Position numbers and translations under genes: made by a program
Part shown: piece by piece, positions 1-11,600 of the stretch
How the letters are laid out: the number at the start of each line of letters is the position of its first letter
Numbering within the stretch: position 1 is the first letter of the stretch
Assembly: GCA_951804985.1 (NCBI GenBank)
Contig: OX638134.1
Location: 84,547,679-84,611,678 of the forward strand
Source: Dryomyza anilis
Lineage: Eukaryota > Arthropoda > Insecta > Diptera > Dryomyzidae
Direction: 5' to 3'
DNA: 64,000 nt
The notes under the pieces: model-generated
Told to the model about the DNA's origin: nothing
The model's database searches: none
Seen by the model: the letters and a program-made list of their open reading frames with translations, nothing else

Positions 1-874
1 GAAAATTTTAAAATTACGAAAAAAAAAAATTTACGAATGAAAAAGTTAGTTTTCATTTGTCCAGAATATTATGGGCATTATCCAGCGAACTCACAGATAA
101 ATGGAAGTTTTTGAGAAACGTACTACAGGTCACCAAATTTTTTGTATTTTAAAGGCAGTTTTCTGTAATATTTTGGAAACGAGCAGCGTTCGAAAGAAAC
201 GTTGCCTTTGTCTGTATAAAATTTAAGAAAAAGAGAAATGTATTCGAACAATTCAAAAAAGTTTTAAATTTTATGTTTTTTGAATTTTAATCTAATAGTC
301 CTTTTTTACTCGATTATTTAATATATTCTTTAAAGAAATCAAATGCGATAAAATAGCACAACATAAAATTCATGTCACTAAAATCAAGGACCTGACCAAC
401 AACAGCAAAGGTCTTAGTTGACAATAACTACAACAACAACATCAATACCTACACGTAGATCAACTTATGAATATTCATGACATTTAACAAAACAAAATAT
501 AAAACTAAAAAATACGAAACACAAGGGTCAAATGGCTGCTCGACGACGCGTCGTCGGAACGTGCATTTCAAACCTCCTTCACATTTGCTCATTTTTCTCA
601 CACAAAAGATTCAAGTGGCCGTAGTAAAAGGCAGCCAACAATAGAACTAAAATAAGGGTGGCAACACTGCCAGCACTTTTTTGACAGTTGTTAAAGTGGC
701 GGTAGGTGGTGGGTCTTAGAAGGTATCAAAGAGGAAAATGGTTCCGCACTTGATGATATTCAAGGTAAATGCTAGATTTATGCGTAGGTACGTGTGAGCA
801 CTTTAGACTGAAAGAAGACCAGAGGTTGCAGAAAATGCCCAGTGGAAAATAATGGGGTAAAAAAAAAAATTATA
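1..874. other. Non-coding stretch before the first minisatellite
   Basis: AT-rich intergenic or intronic sequence with no supported exon. Two short items stand out: a perfect 16-bp palindrome at 541-556 and an 11-mer TGGCAACACTG at 659-669 that recurs elsewhere in the window. If the miple gene continues past 2932, its remaining exon(s) would lie to the left of this window, because none was found here. Confidence 0.5.
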
Positions 875-1832
875 ATTTAATTTTTAGTGAAAAAGTGAAT
901 TCTTAGTGAAAAATTGAATTTTTAGCGAAAAATTGAATTTTTAGTGAAAATTGAATTTTTAGTGAAAAATTGAATTCTTAGTGAAAAATTGAATTTTTAG
1001 TGAAAGATAGATTTTGGTAAAAATCGAATTTTAGGAAAATTTGAATTTGTAGTGAAAAATTAAATTTTAATTGAAAATTGAATTTTTAATGAAAAATTGA
1101 ATTTTTGATGATAAATTGAATTTTTAGTGAACATTGAATTTTTAGAGAACATTGAATTTTTAGTGAAAAATTGAATTTTTAGTGAACATTTTTAGTGAAA
1201 ATTGAATTTTTACTGAAAAAATAAATTTTTAATGAAAAATTGAATTTTTGATGAAAAATTGAATTTTTTAGTGAGATATTTAATTTTTAGTGAAAAATTG
1301 AATTTGTAGTGAAAAATTGAATTTTTAGTGAAAAAATTGAATTTTTAGTGAAAATTGAATTTTTAGTGAAAATTGAATTTTTAGAGAAAATTGAATTTTT
1401 AGAGAACATTGAATTTTTAGTGAAAAATTGAATTTTTAGTGAACATTTGAAGTGAAAATTGAATTTTTACTGAAAAAATAAATTTTTAATGAAATATTGA
1501 ATTTTTGATGAAAAATTGAATTTTTTAGTGAGATATTTAATTTTTAGTGAAAAATTGAATTTGTAGTGAAAAATTGAATTTTTAGTGAAAAAATTGAATT
1601 TTTAGTGAAAAATTTAATTTTTAGTGAAAATTTAATTTTTTAGTGAAAATTGAATTTTTAGTGAAAATTGAATTTTTAGTTAAAATTGAATTTTTAGTGA
1701 AAATTGAATTTTTTAATGAAAAATTGATTTTAAGTGAAAATTTGAAATTTTTGTGAAAAATTTAATTTTTAGTAAACATTTTAATTTTTAGTGAAAATTG
1801 AATTTTTAGTGAAAATTTTAATTTTTAGTGAT
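875..1832 (+). repeat. 19-bp minisatellite, array A
   Basis: Tandem copies of a 18-20 bp unit close to TTGAATTTTTAGTGAAAAA with many single-base changes. A longer block (about 257 bp) is itself repeated: the segment with ACTGAAAAAATAAATTTTTA followed by GATGAAAAATTGAA and GTGAGATATTTAATTT occurs near 1197 and again near 1454. This indicates a local higher-order duplication inside the array. The same unit makes five other arrays in this window. Confidence 0.95.
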
Positions 1833-2521
1833 ACAATTAATAACGAACCCTATTTCTTGATATCTACAAAGATCTAAAGAATTGTTTTATTCCTCTTCCG
1901 CACCTCTTTTTTTGGCTAACAACAGCTACCTTTTAATCTTATCGCCAATGTCGTTAACATTCTGCGTCATACTTCTTTTTTCTTTGTTTATTTTTTTCTA
2001 AAGCATCCTTTTAGTTCATAGCCTTTTCTGTAGAAAAATCCCCCATCCAAGCATTTTCCATTCACACAACTTTAACTGTTTGCTTGGGTTATTCTTTTTT
2101 TTTGTAGCTTCCCTTTTTTTGTTTGTCGACATTGTCGAAAAAGGATTTAATTATTGCTCGAGGGTGACTTTGTCATGCTTTTCCGACTCGCCATCGCCCA
2201 CATGTAGAGCCTTTCATAAGGTTACAAAAAAGAAAAAACCATGTGAAAACTAAAGTCTATAAAAATGCATGAAAGGCTGCTCTCGATGAATAACCGTAGT
2301 CCTTGTGGCCGGCCGTACGCAGCTAGCTGGACATGAGTTTTGGAATTGGGACCGGAAAATATTGTTGAAGGTTGGCAACATTTGAAAGTCGATTAAATTT
2401 CCTGCCGGGTCTTGTGTGGCCAAAGCTTTTGTTACCCATTTTGTTGGGGCGTTCAGTTTTGCATTGTTTGCCTCATGTGTTGAGGAATATTTTCTATAAC
2501 TTCTTCTTCTTCTGCTTTTAG
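1833..2521. other. Non-coding stretch with pyrimidine-rich acceptor at its end
   Basis: No exon is supported. Minus-strand frame 2250-2630 is open and has passable codon use in 2290-2480, so it could be untranslated sequence or a lost exon downstream of the miple module. A plus-strand polypyrimidine tract of TTC triplets followed by TTTTAG ends at 2521 and is the acceptor proposed for the next feature. Confidence 0.3.
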
Positions 2522-2814
2522 GTAAGAATATTAATAAATGCCTCAAGGTAACATTTTTGTCTATTATTTCGAATAGTTCTTTTTTTGGGCAAACGAGGAG
2601 CGATGAGAGGTTTTTCTTCAGTGTGACCAAAAAGGAAAAGGAAGTGGTACTGGAAGTGCTTCAGATATGGATACGCGATATGCAGGACACTTTTGCAGGA
2701 AATACATTGAAAATGTTTTACATGGCAACACAGAAAGGACGCAAATATTTGAATGAATTTGAAAAGCAGACCAAAATGAGTTTCTTTTTTAATTTCTCTT
2801 TGAAAGATGAGTAG
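2522..2814 (+). CDS. Candidate terminal coding exon, unknown protein
   Basis: A plus-strand frame is open from a good-looking acceptor (TTC-rich tract then TTTTAG, exon from 2522) to a TAG at 2812-2814. It lacks a natural ATG start, so it would be an internal or last exon rather than a whole gene. The section 2620-2780 has balanced codon use (CTG, GTG, CAG, GAC) and encodes a charged, helix-like run containing KKEKEVVLEVLQIWIRD and KGRKYLNEFEKQTK. I recognise no family. It lies about 120 bp from the stop of the miple module on the opposite strand, so a convergent gene end is possible. The alternative is a chance open frame. Confidence 0.3.
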
Positions 2815-2931
2815 TGTTATGGGAGCTACTTGAAGATTAGATGAAGGACATAATGCTTTCGGGTATCAAAATTAATTTTGTGCTATTATAATTGATTTTT
2901 TCATATGATTTTCTTTGAATACTTTGTTTTT

Positions 2932-3077
2932 TTACCAACCTTTTTTGCATTTCTTCTGAATGGTTCTTGTGGGCAGGCAGTTGGTATCGCCTTTTGTCAA
3001 TGTGAGGGTGCGAGACTTGGAGTTGGTCTGGGTGTCGCAGTCGGTCCAGGCGCTCTTCGAATACCGGCAGGTGGTCT
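2932..3077 (-). CDS. miple: Miple exon with midkine/pleiotrophin four-cysteine module
   Basis: Read on the minus strand after an acceptor TTTAAATTTTTCAG (AG at 3078-3079), the frame gives TTCRYSKSAWTDCDTQTNSK, then SRTLTLTKGDTNCLPTRTIQ, then KKCKK. The four Cys, the Trp after CRYSKSA, the RTLTL strand and the basic C-terminus match the heparin-binding half-domain of the midkine/pleiotrophin (PTN/MK) family. The fly members are Miple1 and Miple2, secreted growth-factor-like proteins. The exon begins with two bases (AG) of a split codon, which fits the one leftover base (C) of the exon at 12243, giving CAG. At the end there is either an in-frame TAA (2932-2934, after Gly-Trp) or a non-consensus donor AAG|GTTGGT at 2940; the latter would lead to a second module outside this window. 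Which paralogue it is cannot be told. Confidence 0.8.
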
Positions 3078-3100
3078 CTGAAAAATTTAAATAAAATTAT

Positions 3101-4703
3101 ATTAAAATATTAAAATATTAAAATATTAAAATATTAAAATATTAAAATATTAAAATATTAAAATATTAAAATATTAAAATATTAAAATATTAAAATATTA
3201 AAATATTAAAATATTAAAATATTAAAATATTAAAATATTAAAATATTAAAATATTAAAATATTAAAATATTAAAATATTAAAATATTAAAATATTAAAAT
3301 ATTAAAATATTAAAATATTAAAATATTAAAATATTAAAATATTAAAATATTAAAATATTAAAATATTAAAATATTAAAATATTAAAATATTAAAATATTA
3401 AAATATTAAAATATTAAAATATTAAAATATTAAAATATTAAAATATTAAAATATTAAAATATTAAAATATTAAAATATTAAAATATTAAAATATTAAAAT
3501 ATTAAAATATTAAAATATTAAAATATTAAAATATTAAAATATTAAAATATTAAAATATTAAAATATTAAAATATTAAAATATTAAAATATTAAAATATTA
3601 AAATATTAAAATATTAAAATATTAAAATATTAAAATATTAAAATATTAAAATATTAAAATATTAAAATATTAAAATATTAAAATATTAAAATATTAAAAT
3701 ATTAAAATATTAAAATATTAAAATATTAAAATATTAAAATATTAAAATATTAAAATATTAAAATATTAAAATATTAAAATATTAAAATATTAAAATATTA
3801 AAATATTAAAATATTAAAATATTAAAATATTAAAATATTAAAATATTAAAATATTAAAATATTAAAATATTAAAATATTAAAATATTAAAATATTAAAAT
3901 ATTAAAATATTAAAATATTAAAATATTAAAATATTAAAATATTAAAATATTAAAATATTAAAATATTAAAATATTAAAATATTAAAATATTAAAATATTA
4001 AAATATTAAAATATTAAAATATTAAAATATTAAAATATTAAAATATTAAAATATTAAAATATTAAAATATTAAAATATTAAAATATTAAAATATTAAAAT
4101 ATTAAAATATTAAAATATTAAAATATTAAAATATTAAAATATTAAAATATTAAAATATTAAAATATTAAAATATTAAAATATTAAAATATTAAAATATTA
4201 AAATATTAAAATATTAAAATATTAAAATATTAAAATATTAAAATATTAAAATATTAAAATATTAAAATATTAAAATATTAAAATATTAAAATATTAAAAT
4301 ATTAAAATATTAAAATATTAAAATATTAAAATATTAAAATATTAAAATATTAAAATATTAAAATATTAAAATATTAAAATATTAAAATATTAAAATATTA
4401 AAATATTAAAATATTAAAATATTAAAATATTAAAATATTAAAATATTAAAATATTAAAATATTAAAATATTAAAATATTAAAATATTAAAATATTAAAAT
4501 ATTAAAATATTAAAATATTAAAATATTAAAATATTAAAATATTAAAATATTAAAATATTAAAATATTAAAATATTAAAATATTAAAATATTAAAATATTA
4601 AAATATTAAAATATTAAAATATTAAAATATTAAAATATTAAAATATTAAAATATTAAAATATTAAAATATTAAAATATTAAAATATTAAAATATTAAAAT
4701 ATT
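3101..4703. repeat. Perfect 8-bp satellite (TTAAAATA)n in the miple intron
   Basis: About 200 copies of an 8-bp unit (ATTAAAAT on this strand, AATATTAA in another phase) run 1.6 kb without a visible substitution. The array lies in the proposed miple intron and ends only 23 bp from the acceptor of the PTN/MK exon. It therefore overlaps the place where the branch point and pyrimidine tract would be expected. Perfect homogeneity suggests recent expansion or an assembly-collapsed or expanded array. Confidence 0.97.
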
Positions 4704-6575
4704 GAGTAAAAAAAATTAAAAAAAAAAAACAATAAAAGAAGGTTTAATAAAAACATAAAAATTGAAATGTATTACAAAAATGTTCATTAATATGAAATCA
4801 TTTGTCAACAATTACAACTTAATTAAAGCAGCTTTAAATAGGCCATAAATAATACTCAAAGAGAACTGTCGCCGAAGGACCTGCGGGCATTGAAAATACG
4901 GTTAATTAACTTTCGAAGAATCAACAACAGCAGACAAAAAGGATGTGCAAAGGACCTTAAGCGCATTTGAGGTTGCTCAATAATGCATGGATGTGTGATT
5001 GACAATAACAAAAAAGCTTTCAAAGGCACAACTAGGATAAAGCAATAATTGCAATATTTAAACCAAGTAAAAATCAATAAAAATAGAAAATTTAATAAAT
5101 TTAAAACTTGCTACAAATATAAAAACATTTAGTCATTTATTGGTTTTGGCTATAAAAGGCTTTTTGCCTAATTTGCTCATGTTTTATTTACTGACATAAA
5201 TTAAGAGTGCTGTTTACAACGAACGACGACACATTAGCAGCCAGCCCATGCAAATGATACTAAATAAATGATTAAATTTTCAAAAAAGCCATAAAATGCG
5301 TTTAAAATTAAATTTGAAATTTGAAAGCACAAAATAAATATACGATTGAAATAGTAAAATTTGCAAATATGTGGTGGTGGTGGCTGCTGTGTCCAAAAAT
5401 AAGCCATAACAATGCAGGACACGCAGGATGTGTGCTGGATAGACAGACAGACAGACAGACACAAACATTTATACATTTTACTGCTGTCCTATCAAATGTA
5501 TTTTGAATAACAATTCAAACACATAAACAAGTGGCCAAATCGCTCGAAATAAATTAATAAATAAAATGCAAATGTGTTTGTATTCTCAAACACATTTAAA
5601 TATAGATAGATAAGCCCTTTATATGGCATTGCTTTAATGTAGTAGAGTCAGCAGAAAAAAAAACGAACAGTAGTAATAAAAATATGAATAAATTTCTTTA
5701 TAAGTTTTATATTTATTTTTATACACTGTTATTCGCTCAGTGCGACAGTGATAAACTACTTCATTTTATATTTTTGCAAAAATATTCAATAATATTGCAT
5801 AGTTTTGTATTTTGCATATTTGATGTAAAATGAAATTTACAAAATTCAATTTTCACAGTAATACCTTTGGCAACGTTGCGTATATTATATTTAATTATTT
5901 TTATTTTAATTCATATAAGTTGTAATTATTAGCATTATAAAATAGATTTGTTTTAGCCAAAAATTCTATATAAAATAATTATTTTGTCAAAATTCGTTTT
6001 TATGTCACACTACCGTATGAGTAGGGCTACCAACCGCACTGCTTTTTGAAGGAGAGTCCTCAGTTTTTTAGGTTGACCTCCTAAACATTAACCTAAATCT
6101 TATTTGTTCTAATTTTTTAAATTACCTTTGTCTTACTATTTAAAAAAAATAATAGATTATTCAATATCTTGATACCCTTTATCAGTTGTTAAAATTTCAT
6201 TGAAATCGAAGGTAGAGAGTTGCACCCCGGGCTGATTTGGGGTAGTATGTGGCTCAAATAAAATTTTAAATTTGAATTTTAATATTTTCATATTTCGACA
6301 TTTTAATATTCGATATTTTAATTTTCGACATTTTTTTGCTCCTATAAAAACATCTCTGTGTTTTTCGAAATTTGTTTGTAATTTTTTTCGATATTTTTTG
6401 TTTCGGTCAAGTATTGTTTCGGCGTTCTCAGGCTTCTAATATTTTTGGGAAAGAAATCCCTAATTTAGTTCATGATTCTGATGTAAATAGTGTAATTTTC
6501 TGTCGATTAAATGTCGAATTGAATACCCTGAAACCCTAGTTTTTTTTTATTTTGCTTGTATTTCATTTTTGTGCT
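4704..6575. other. Non-coding AT-rich intron sequence
   Basis: No exon is supported. The short open frames around 4856-5506 have no codon bias. A GACA microsatellite (five to six units) lies at 5440-5463. Near 6000-6025 there is a weak match to the CACTGCGTATGAGTAACA core of the diverged satellite described at 8460-10710. Confidence 0.5.
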
Positions 6576-6577
6576 TA

Positions 6578-7959
6578 CACCTAGAAAAAAATTCCCTCAA
6601 ATCCCATTAAAATTGGTCAATAGGACAATTATTGATTTTTTTAGTTTAGTTTATTTCATCAAACAAAGCTCTTACAGACTACTTTAATGATACAAATGAT
6701 ATAAAAAATGATTACAAAAAAAAAACTTAAAATTAACTAACATTGACTCATACACCATGTGGCCCAACATTTAAGCACTTTAGATTGTCTTTGAATGACT
6801 TCCTAGAGGAACTAGCGAATAAATCAACATGATCAAGAACCATATTGGTTTCTTTAAAACAACGAATGGTCGGGTCATTACGTGAATAATTATTTTTTAA
6901 ATTGTGATCACGAAAATGAAATTTAGTTCGGATGTAACGAGAGGGGTATTAAAAGTCGATCTGAGATAGAAGTAGGGGACATTGGATTTGATTATGTATT
7001 AAATATCGTATAAACATTATTGAAGATATCTTGCGTCTTTTTTCTAAAGAATCCATATTAATTAAACAACATCTAGTGTAGTAGGATGGTCTTTCAAAAT
7101 TCCAATTCAATTTGTAAAACATAAATCTGGTAAAGTTTTTTTTGAATGAATTCAATTCTTATAGAGAGGAAATTAGATGCTGGATTTCAAATAGTGGAGC
7201 AGTATTCCAGGTGAGGTCTGACGAGAGATGAATATAGGGATTTCAGTGTGTAAGAGTCATAAAAGTCCGAAGCATTCCTTTTTAGAAACCTAAGCATAGA
7301 GTTAGCCTTACACGTAATTAGGTCAATACGATCATTGAAGTTCAGTCTGGAATCAAATAATACTCCAAGGTCTTTTTTGAGGACACTCTATCAAGTAATG
7401 TCGAGTTTATATAATATTCGCATTGAAGATGAGTTTTAGATCTAGTAAGAGTAAAACATTGACACTTAGCTACGTTCAAAGGTAGATGATGCATCTCACA
7501 CCACAGGGATACAGAGTCGATATCTTTTTGTAAAATAATCTGATCAGAGACAGATGTGATGTGCCTGAATATCTTTAAATCATCGGCAAATAATAGGCAA
7601 TGCGAATGATGTATGACGAGAGGTAGATCATTGATAAATAATAAAAATAACAACGGACCTAGATGACTGCCGTGCGGAACACCTGATGTCACGTCAATTA
7701 GGTTTGAGCGGAACTCGCCTATTTTAACCAGATGAGTACGATTAGAAAGATAATTCAATCCACTTCAAAAGATTAGAGTGAAATCCGAGAGCAGAAAGTT
7801 TGAATAAAAGATTAATAAATCTTTTCATATAAAATCAATTGCAATGTCACGGTATTTTCTAGTATTTAATGGTATTTTCCGTTTAAAATAATAATTTATG
7901 CTATTGACTATATTTAATAGTAAAAAAACTATTATTTATATAGTATTCTTTTCAGGGTG
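6578..7959 (-). mobile_element. TA-type MITE (CACYCAG family) split by a LINE
   Basis: Both ends match the complete 188-bp copy at 38965-39152, in reverse orientation. The left part (6578-6635) carries CACCTAGAAAAAAATTCCC and the GGTCAATAGGACAATTATTG core. The right part (about 7846-7959) carries the ATAATTTATGCTATTGAC to CTTTTCAGGGTG end. A TA precedes the left terminus; the right flank is TT, so the duplication is imperfect. The two halves are separated by about 1.2 kb of non-LTR retrotransposon. Confidence 0.8.
6636..7845 (-). pseudogene. Decayed non-LTR retrotransposon, reverse transcriptase C-terminal half
   Basis: Minus-strand frames read in order along the element: a frame with LLFKLSALGFHSNLLKW, then 7758-7342 with TSGVPHGSHLGPLLFLLFIN and the catalytic-site FADD, then a LEYY segment, then 7155-6949 with KKFTRFMFYKLNW and MDSLEKRRKISS. 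This is the usual order of RT palm, thumb and C-terminal tail in CR1/L2-like LINEs. The clade is inferred from the SGVPxGSHLGPLLF and WC-x-LN-x-KC style motifs. The usual Gln of GVPQG is His here. It is 5' truncated (no endonuclease) and broken by a frameshift near 7757 and another near 7370. It sits inside the MITE at 6578-7959, so it is the younger insertion. No clear target-site duplication was found. Confidence 0.85.
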
Positions 7960-8032
7960 TTCAATGTGTCCTTTATTGCAGTTAGTAGCCTTACGTTTGA
8001 GTAACATTAAATTAATATTTTTTGAATTAGTA

Positions 8033-8375
8033 AAGGGTTTTTCAACAGGGACGCTACAAAACTAGAGCGACAGGGACAACAAACGACGCCATATTTCTTT
8101 CCGCTCTTTTGACATTTTTCTTCAGTAAGGTTTTGCCATTTCATGATGGAAAGATATACGAATTTGAATTTCGGTAGTAAATTTTAATAATTTCGACTCA
8201 TTGTTGGCTCGTATATCTTTCCATCATGAAATGGCAAACCTTACTGAAGAGAAATGTCAAAAGAGCGGCAAAAAATATGGCGTCGTTTGCTGTCCCTGTC
8301 GCTCTACTTTTGTAGCGTCCCTGTTGAAAAACCCTAAAAAAAAAACTTTTGTAGCGCTCTTATTGAAAACCCCTT
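8033..8375. mobile_element. Palindromic MITE, CAGGGACGCTACAAAAGTAG family
   Basis: Two arms of about 130 bp are near-perfect inverted copies around a short AATTTCGGTAGTAAATTT loop. They run from AAAGGGTTTTTCAACAGGG on the left to its complement near 8335. The right side then carries a second terminus (CTTTTGTAGCGCTCTTATTG followed by AAAACCCCTTT), so one end has a doubled terminal repeat. TA flanks both outer ends (8031-8032, 8376-8377). Copies with the same architecture are at 44335-44678, and a rearranged one is at 52268-52669. There is no transposase; open frames reading MANLTEEKCQ are just the arm sequence. Confidence 0.9.
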
Positions 8376-8459
8376 TAAATGTTGTGTGCGCGTTATTAAA
8401 TTCTTCATAAATTTGTATAATTTTGTCTTTAAAATACTAAATAAAATGTAGAATTCGTT

Positions 8460-10710
8460 AAAATTGGTATTTGTGCCACACTGCGTATGAGTAACAGTTA
8501 ATTAAAATTTATTGAATTCGTCCAAGTTCTGTTTGTTGTTACAGAAAACTTAATAAAAAAACATGATATTCTCCCAAAAAATACCATTTTAATTACATTT
8601 TATCTACAATTTCGTGTGTTTTATTATTGAGTGCTGGAGTAAAGTTTAATTTATATTCGCTGTATTCATATAAATTATAATTTATTTGTATAAAATTAAA
8701 TAAAACAATAAACTTGTGCTTTTTAAAGGTTTTATTTTTTACATTATTTCGCATAATATTGTTTAATGCTATGCTGCGTAAAAGAATATTTAATTTATAT
8801 TCTATGTATTCGTACAAATTCTAATTGTTTTTATAGAAAACTTAATAAAACGTTGTCGTGTGTTCCTTTTAAAACTTTTTCAGATGCAGTTTTTATATGA
8901 TTTCGTATATATTATGAGCAACATTTAATTAATATTCTTTGAACTGTATATGTTTTGTTCTTATTTTGCAAAATTCTTTACAAATTTAAATAGATCGGTC
9001 TTTAAAATACTACATAAAATGTATGTTTTTGTGTCAGACTGCGTATGTATAACATTTAATTGATATCCTTTGTTGTATTATTTGGGATGTGCGATTAATC
9101 ATGTTTTTTGATTTATGATTAATTGATTAATCAAGATTTTGGATTAATCAGCGCATTGGTTAATCAATTAATCAGTATTCATATTAATCAGAATTGTGAT
9201 TAATTGATTAATCAAGATTTTGATTAATCAGCATATCTGATTAATAAACTTCTCCGTGGCGAAATATTTAAAAATACTTTATTAAATGGTTCTTGAACAT
9301 TTGAAATACTTCCTTTTATTTTTGAATTATTAAAATTTTAACTTTATTTTATAAAATGTTCAAATGTTGTTGAATAAAATTATTTCATTTTTAATCAATA
9401 AAAATACTGATTAATCAATTAATCAAGGTTCTGATAAATCAGGGTTTATGATTGTTTGATTAATCCGTATTATGATTAATCAATATTTTGATTAATTGAT
9501 AAATCGCACAGCCCTAATTTTTATGATTGTGTTTAAAGAAAATTTAATTAACTATGATAAAATAACTAAAACTACTATATAAAATGCAATGTTTCTAGAA
9601 TTAAATAAGTCACATCAAATTCATATTTTCTGTATTTCAACGAATTAAGTTTTGTTGGTTTGGTCATATATTTTTTTTGGTATTTTAAATAAATTTACTC
9701 TAAACATGAGTGACTTTTAAATTATATTCCTTCTAATTGAAGAAATGAACGATTTCGTTTTAAATAAAAAACTACACTCAGAAAATTTGATTTCATTAAA
9801 TTTTTAAAAATGTTTGCACTATTTCTAACTTTACTTTGTAACTTATTTATTTAACGTTTAAGGCTCAACTAAAATGAACTAAAAAGAATTGAAAATCCTA
9901 AGACAAAAAAACTAAAACTGCATTTTTGTGAAAGTGACGACAGACATTATCTGTTTCATATATAAAAAACGTATTTTATATTAATTAAAACCCATTAAAA
10001 TTTAAATATTTTATAATTTAAAATTAGAACAATAAATTGTAAAGTAAAAATATATATATTATTTTCTTGAAGAAAATTAACATTTAAATATTTCATAATT
10101 GAAAAACAATAAACTAATTTTTAAAGTGTTGGTTTTTATTTGCCTGTGTACTGGAGACTTAGGAAATTTAAGTTATATTATAAATTACACTATAAACTAC
10201 ATGTCATAAGCTTTCTTTAGACATAAAACACTTTATGCTCTGCTGCTTTATTTTACATGTTTCGCGATTGTTTTAAAGTTTCGTTCCACCGTGCGTATGA
10301 GCAACATTTGAATTTGATTTATTGAACATAATTTATTTTAAGAGCATTCGAAATATTTTAAAAAGCAAACAATAAACTGCACATTAAAAGCTTTCTTTTG
10401 AGGAAAAACACCTTATGATTCGCAGCTTTTGTACAAGTATTATACGTGTTTTAAAGATTTGTACCACTCTGCGTATGAGAAACATTTAAATGTGTTTTAT
10501 TTAAAATGAGATGTTTTTGCAGCATTCAAAAAATTTAAAAAGGCACATAATAAACTTAATGATTAAAGCTTTCTTTAGATATATAACACTGTATAATATG
10601 CAAATTTATTGCAAGTTTTATGGGTGCTCTAAAGTTTAGTACCACTCACCGTATAAACAACATTTGAAGGTGTTTTGTTTAAAATGAGATGTTTTATTTA
10701 AATTGCGTTA
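8460..10710. repeat. Diverged satellite with a 140-175 bp period
   Basis: A core resembling CACTGCGTATGAGTAACATT, usually followed by a TTTAATT/ATATTC segment and later by AATAAACT and AAAGCTTTCTTTAGA, recurs at about 8480, 8625, 8772, 8910, 9047, 10296, 10471 and 10647. Spacing is 137-147 bp in the first part and 175-176 bp in the last. Between them lie unrelated insertions, including the GATTAATC element at 9083-9515. Divergence is high, so this is an old array. Boundaries are approximate. Confidence 0.6.
9083..9515. mobile_element. Foldback element rich in GATTAATC
   Basis: The termini are inverted: GGGATGTGCGATTAATC at the left and GATAAATCGCACAGCCCTA at the right. The interior beside each end is packed with GATTAATC and GATTAATTGATTAATCAA words, themselves palindromic; the central 150 bp is ordinary AT-rich sequence. 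No clean target duplication was seen (flanks TATTATT and ATTTTTAT are only similar). The TAGGGCTGTGCGATTAATC type of end is common among insect MITEs, probably hAT-related. Confidence 0.65.
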
Positions 10711-11600
10711 TTTTTAGAACGTTAGAATTTTAATATACCTCATGCTATAAGATTTTGTTTTTTTTTTCGAAAAAAAAAACGCCTTCTTCGACTATTTGTG
10801 TGTGTTTTAATTTAGGTTAGCACGTATGTGCAAAATTTAAATATATTTTTAAACTAAATTTTGAAAGCATTCATCGCCACTATTTTAGATATATTTTAAC
10901 ATTTATCATCTGTAAAATACTACATTTATATAATATCAATAGAACACAATTTTCTAATGGGTTCGCAGAGAAAACCCTTAAGCCAGCAACTGCTCGACTC
11001 GACTCGATTCGACTGAAAATAAATTTGTTTTGATGTGCAGCTCAAGATTTGCCATCATAAATAAAAGATAATTTGTATGTGTGTGTGTCTGAAAGTGTTT
11101 TTGGAAAGTATCTATGTGTTTTGTGTGAAATGTGTTGGTGTGCGGCGTCTGCTTTATGGCACTAGCTACAACACCGCCTCCCAAGAGGAATTGACCAGCA
11201 GTACAGAGATCAAAACCTTAAGGCGATTATGTGCCTCAAGTATGCAGAAAAAAAATCAAAAAAAGGATGCAAAGCAATTATTTAAATATTTAGTATGGCA
11301 TTTATATTTGAGCAGGATCTGAGGCAGCACTTGCAACGGACTGGACTGGCTTTATTTGTTGTCCGTGCTTGAGGTAATTTTGGAAATAAAAGAAAAAATA
11401 GAAAAACAAAAATCATAAAAATAGAAAATGTAAATATTTGATTGCTGCTGGAGAACAAGTGTTGCTTTTCGTGTAAGGCTATCATTTATTTGCAATTTGG
11501 AATTAAAGTGGACTCGAAATAGAGCTATTTAATGTTATTCACATATTATGTATAACTGGCATAATCTAGGCATAAATCTGAACATCTTACTAATATAAAA
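10711..11600. other. Non-coding intron sequence
   Basis: No exon is convincingly supported. Plus-strand frame 11150-11240 (SYNTASQEELTSSTEIKTLR) has some codon bias, but the flanking splice signals are weak. A short GT microsatellite lies near 11076-11088. Confidence 0.35.

Noticed and set aside
875..1832. CRISPR-like regular repeats in the minisatellite arrays
   Set aside because: Units are contiguous 19-mers without unique spacers, in a eukaryotic setting.
2250..2630. 126-codon minus-strand ORF below the miple module
   Set aside because: No Cys/Trp pattern of a second PTN/MK half, and no good acceptor; could be untranslated sequence.
8201..8410. ORF starting around MANLTEEKCQKSGKK, also at 44573 and 52170
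   Set aside because: It is translated from the arm of the palindromic MITE and repeats wherever the MITE does; there is no independent coding evidence.
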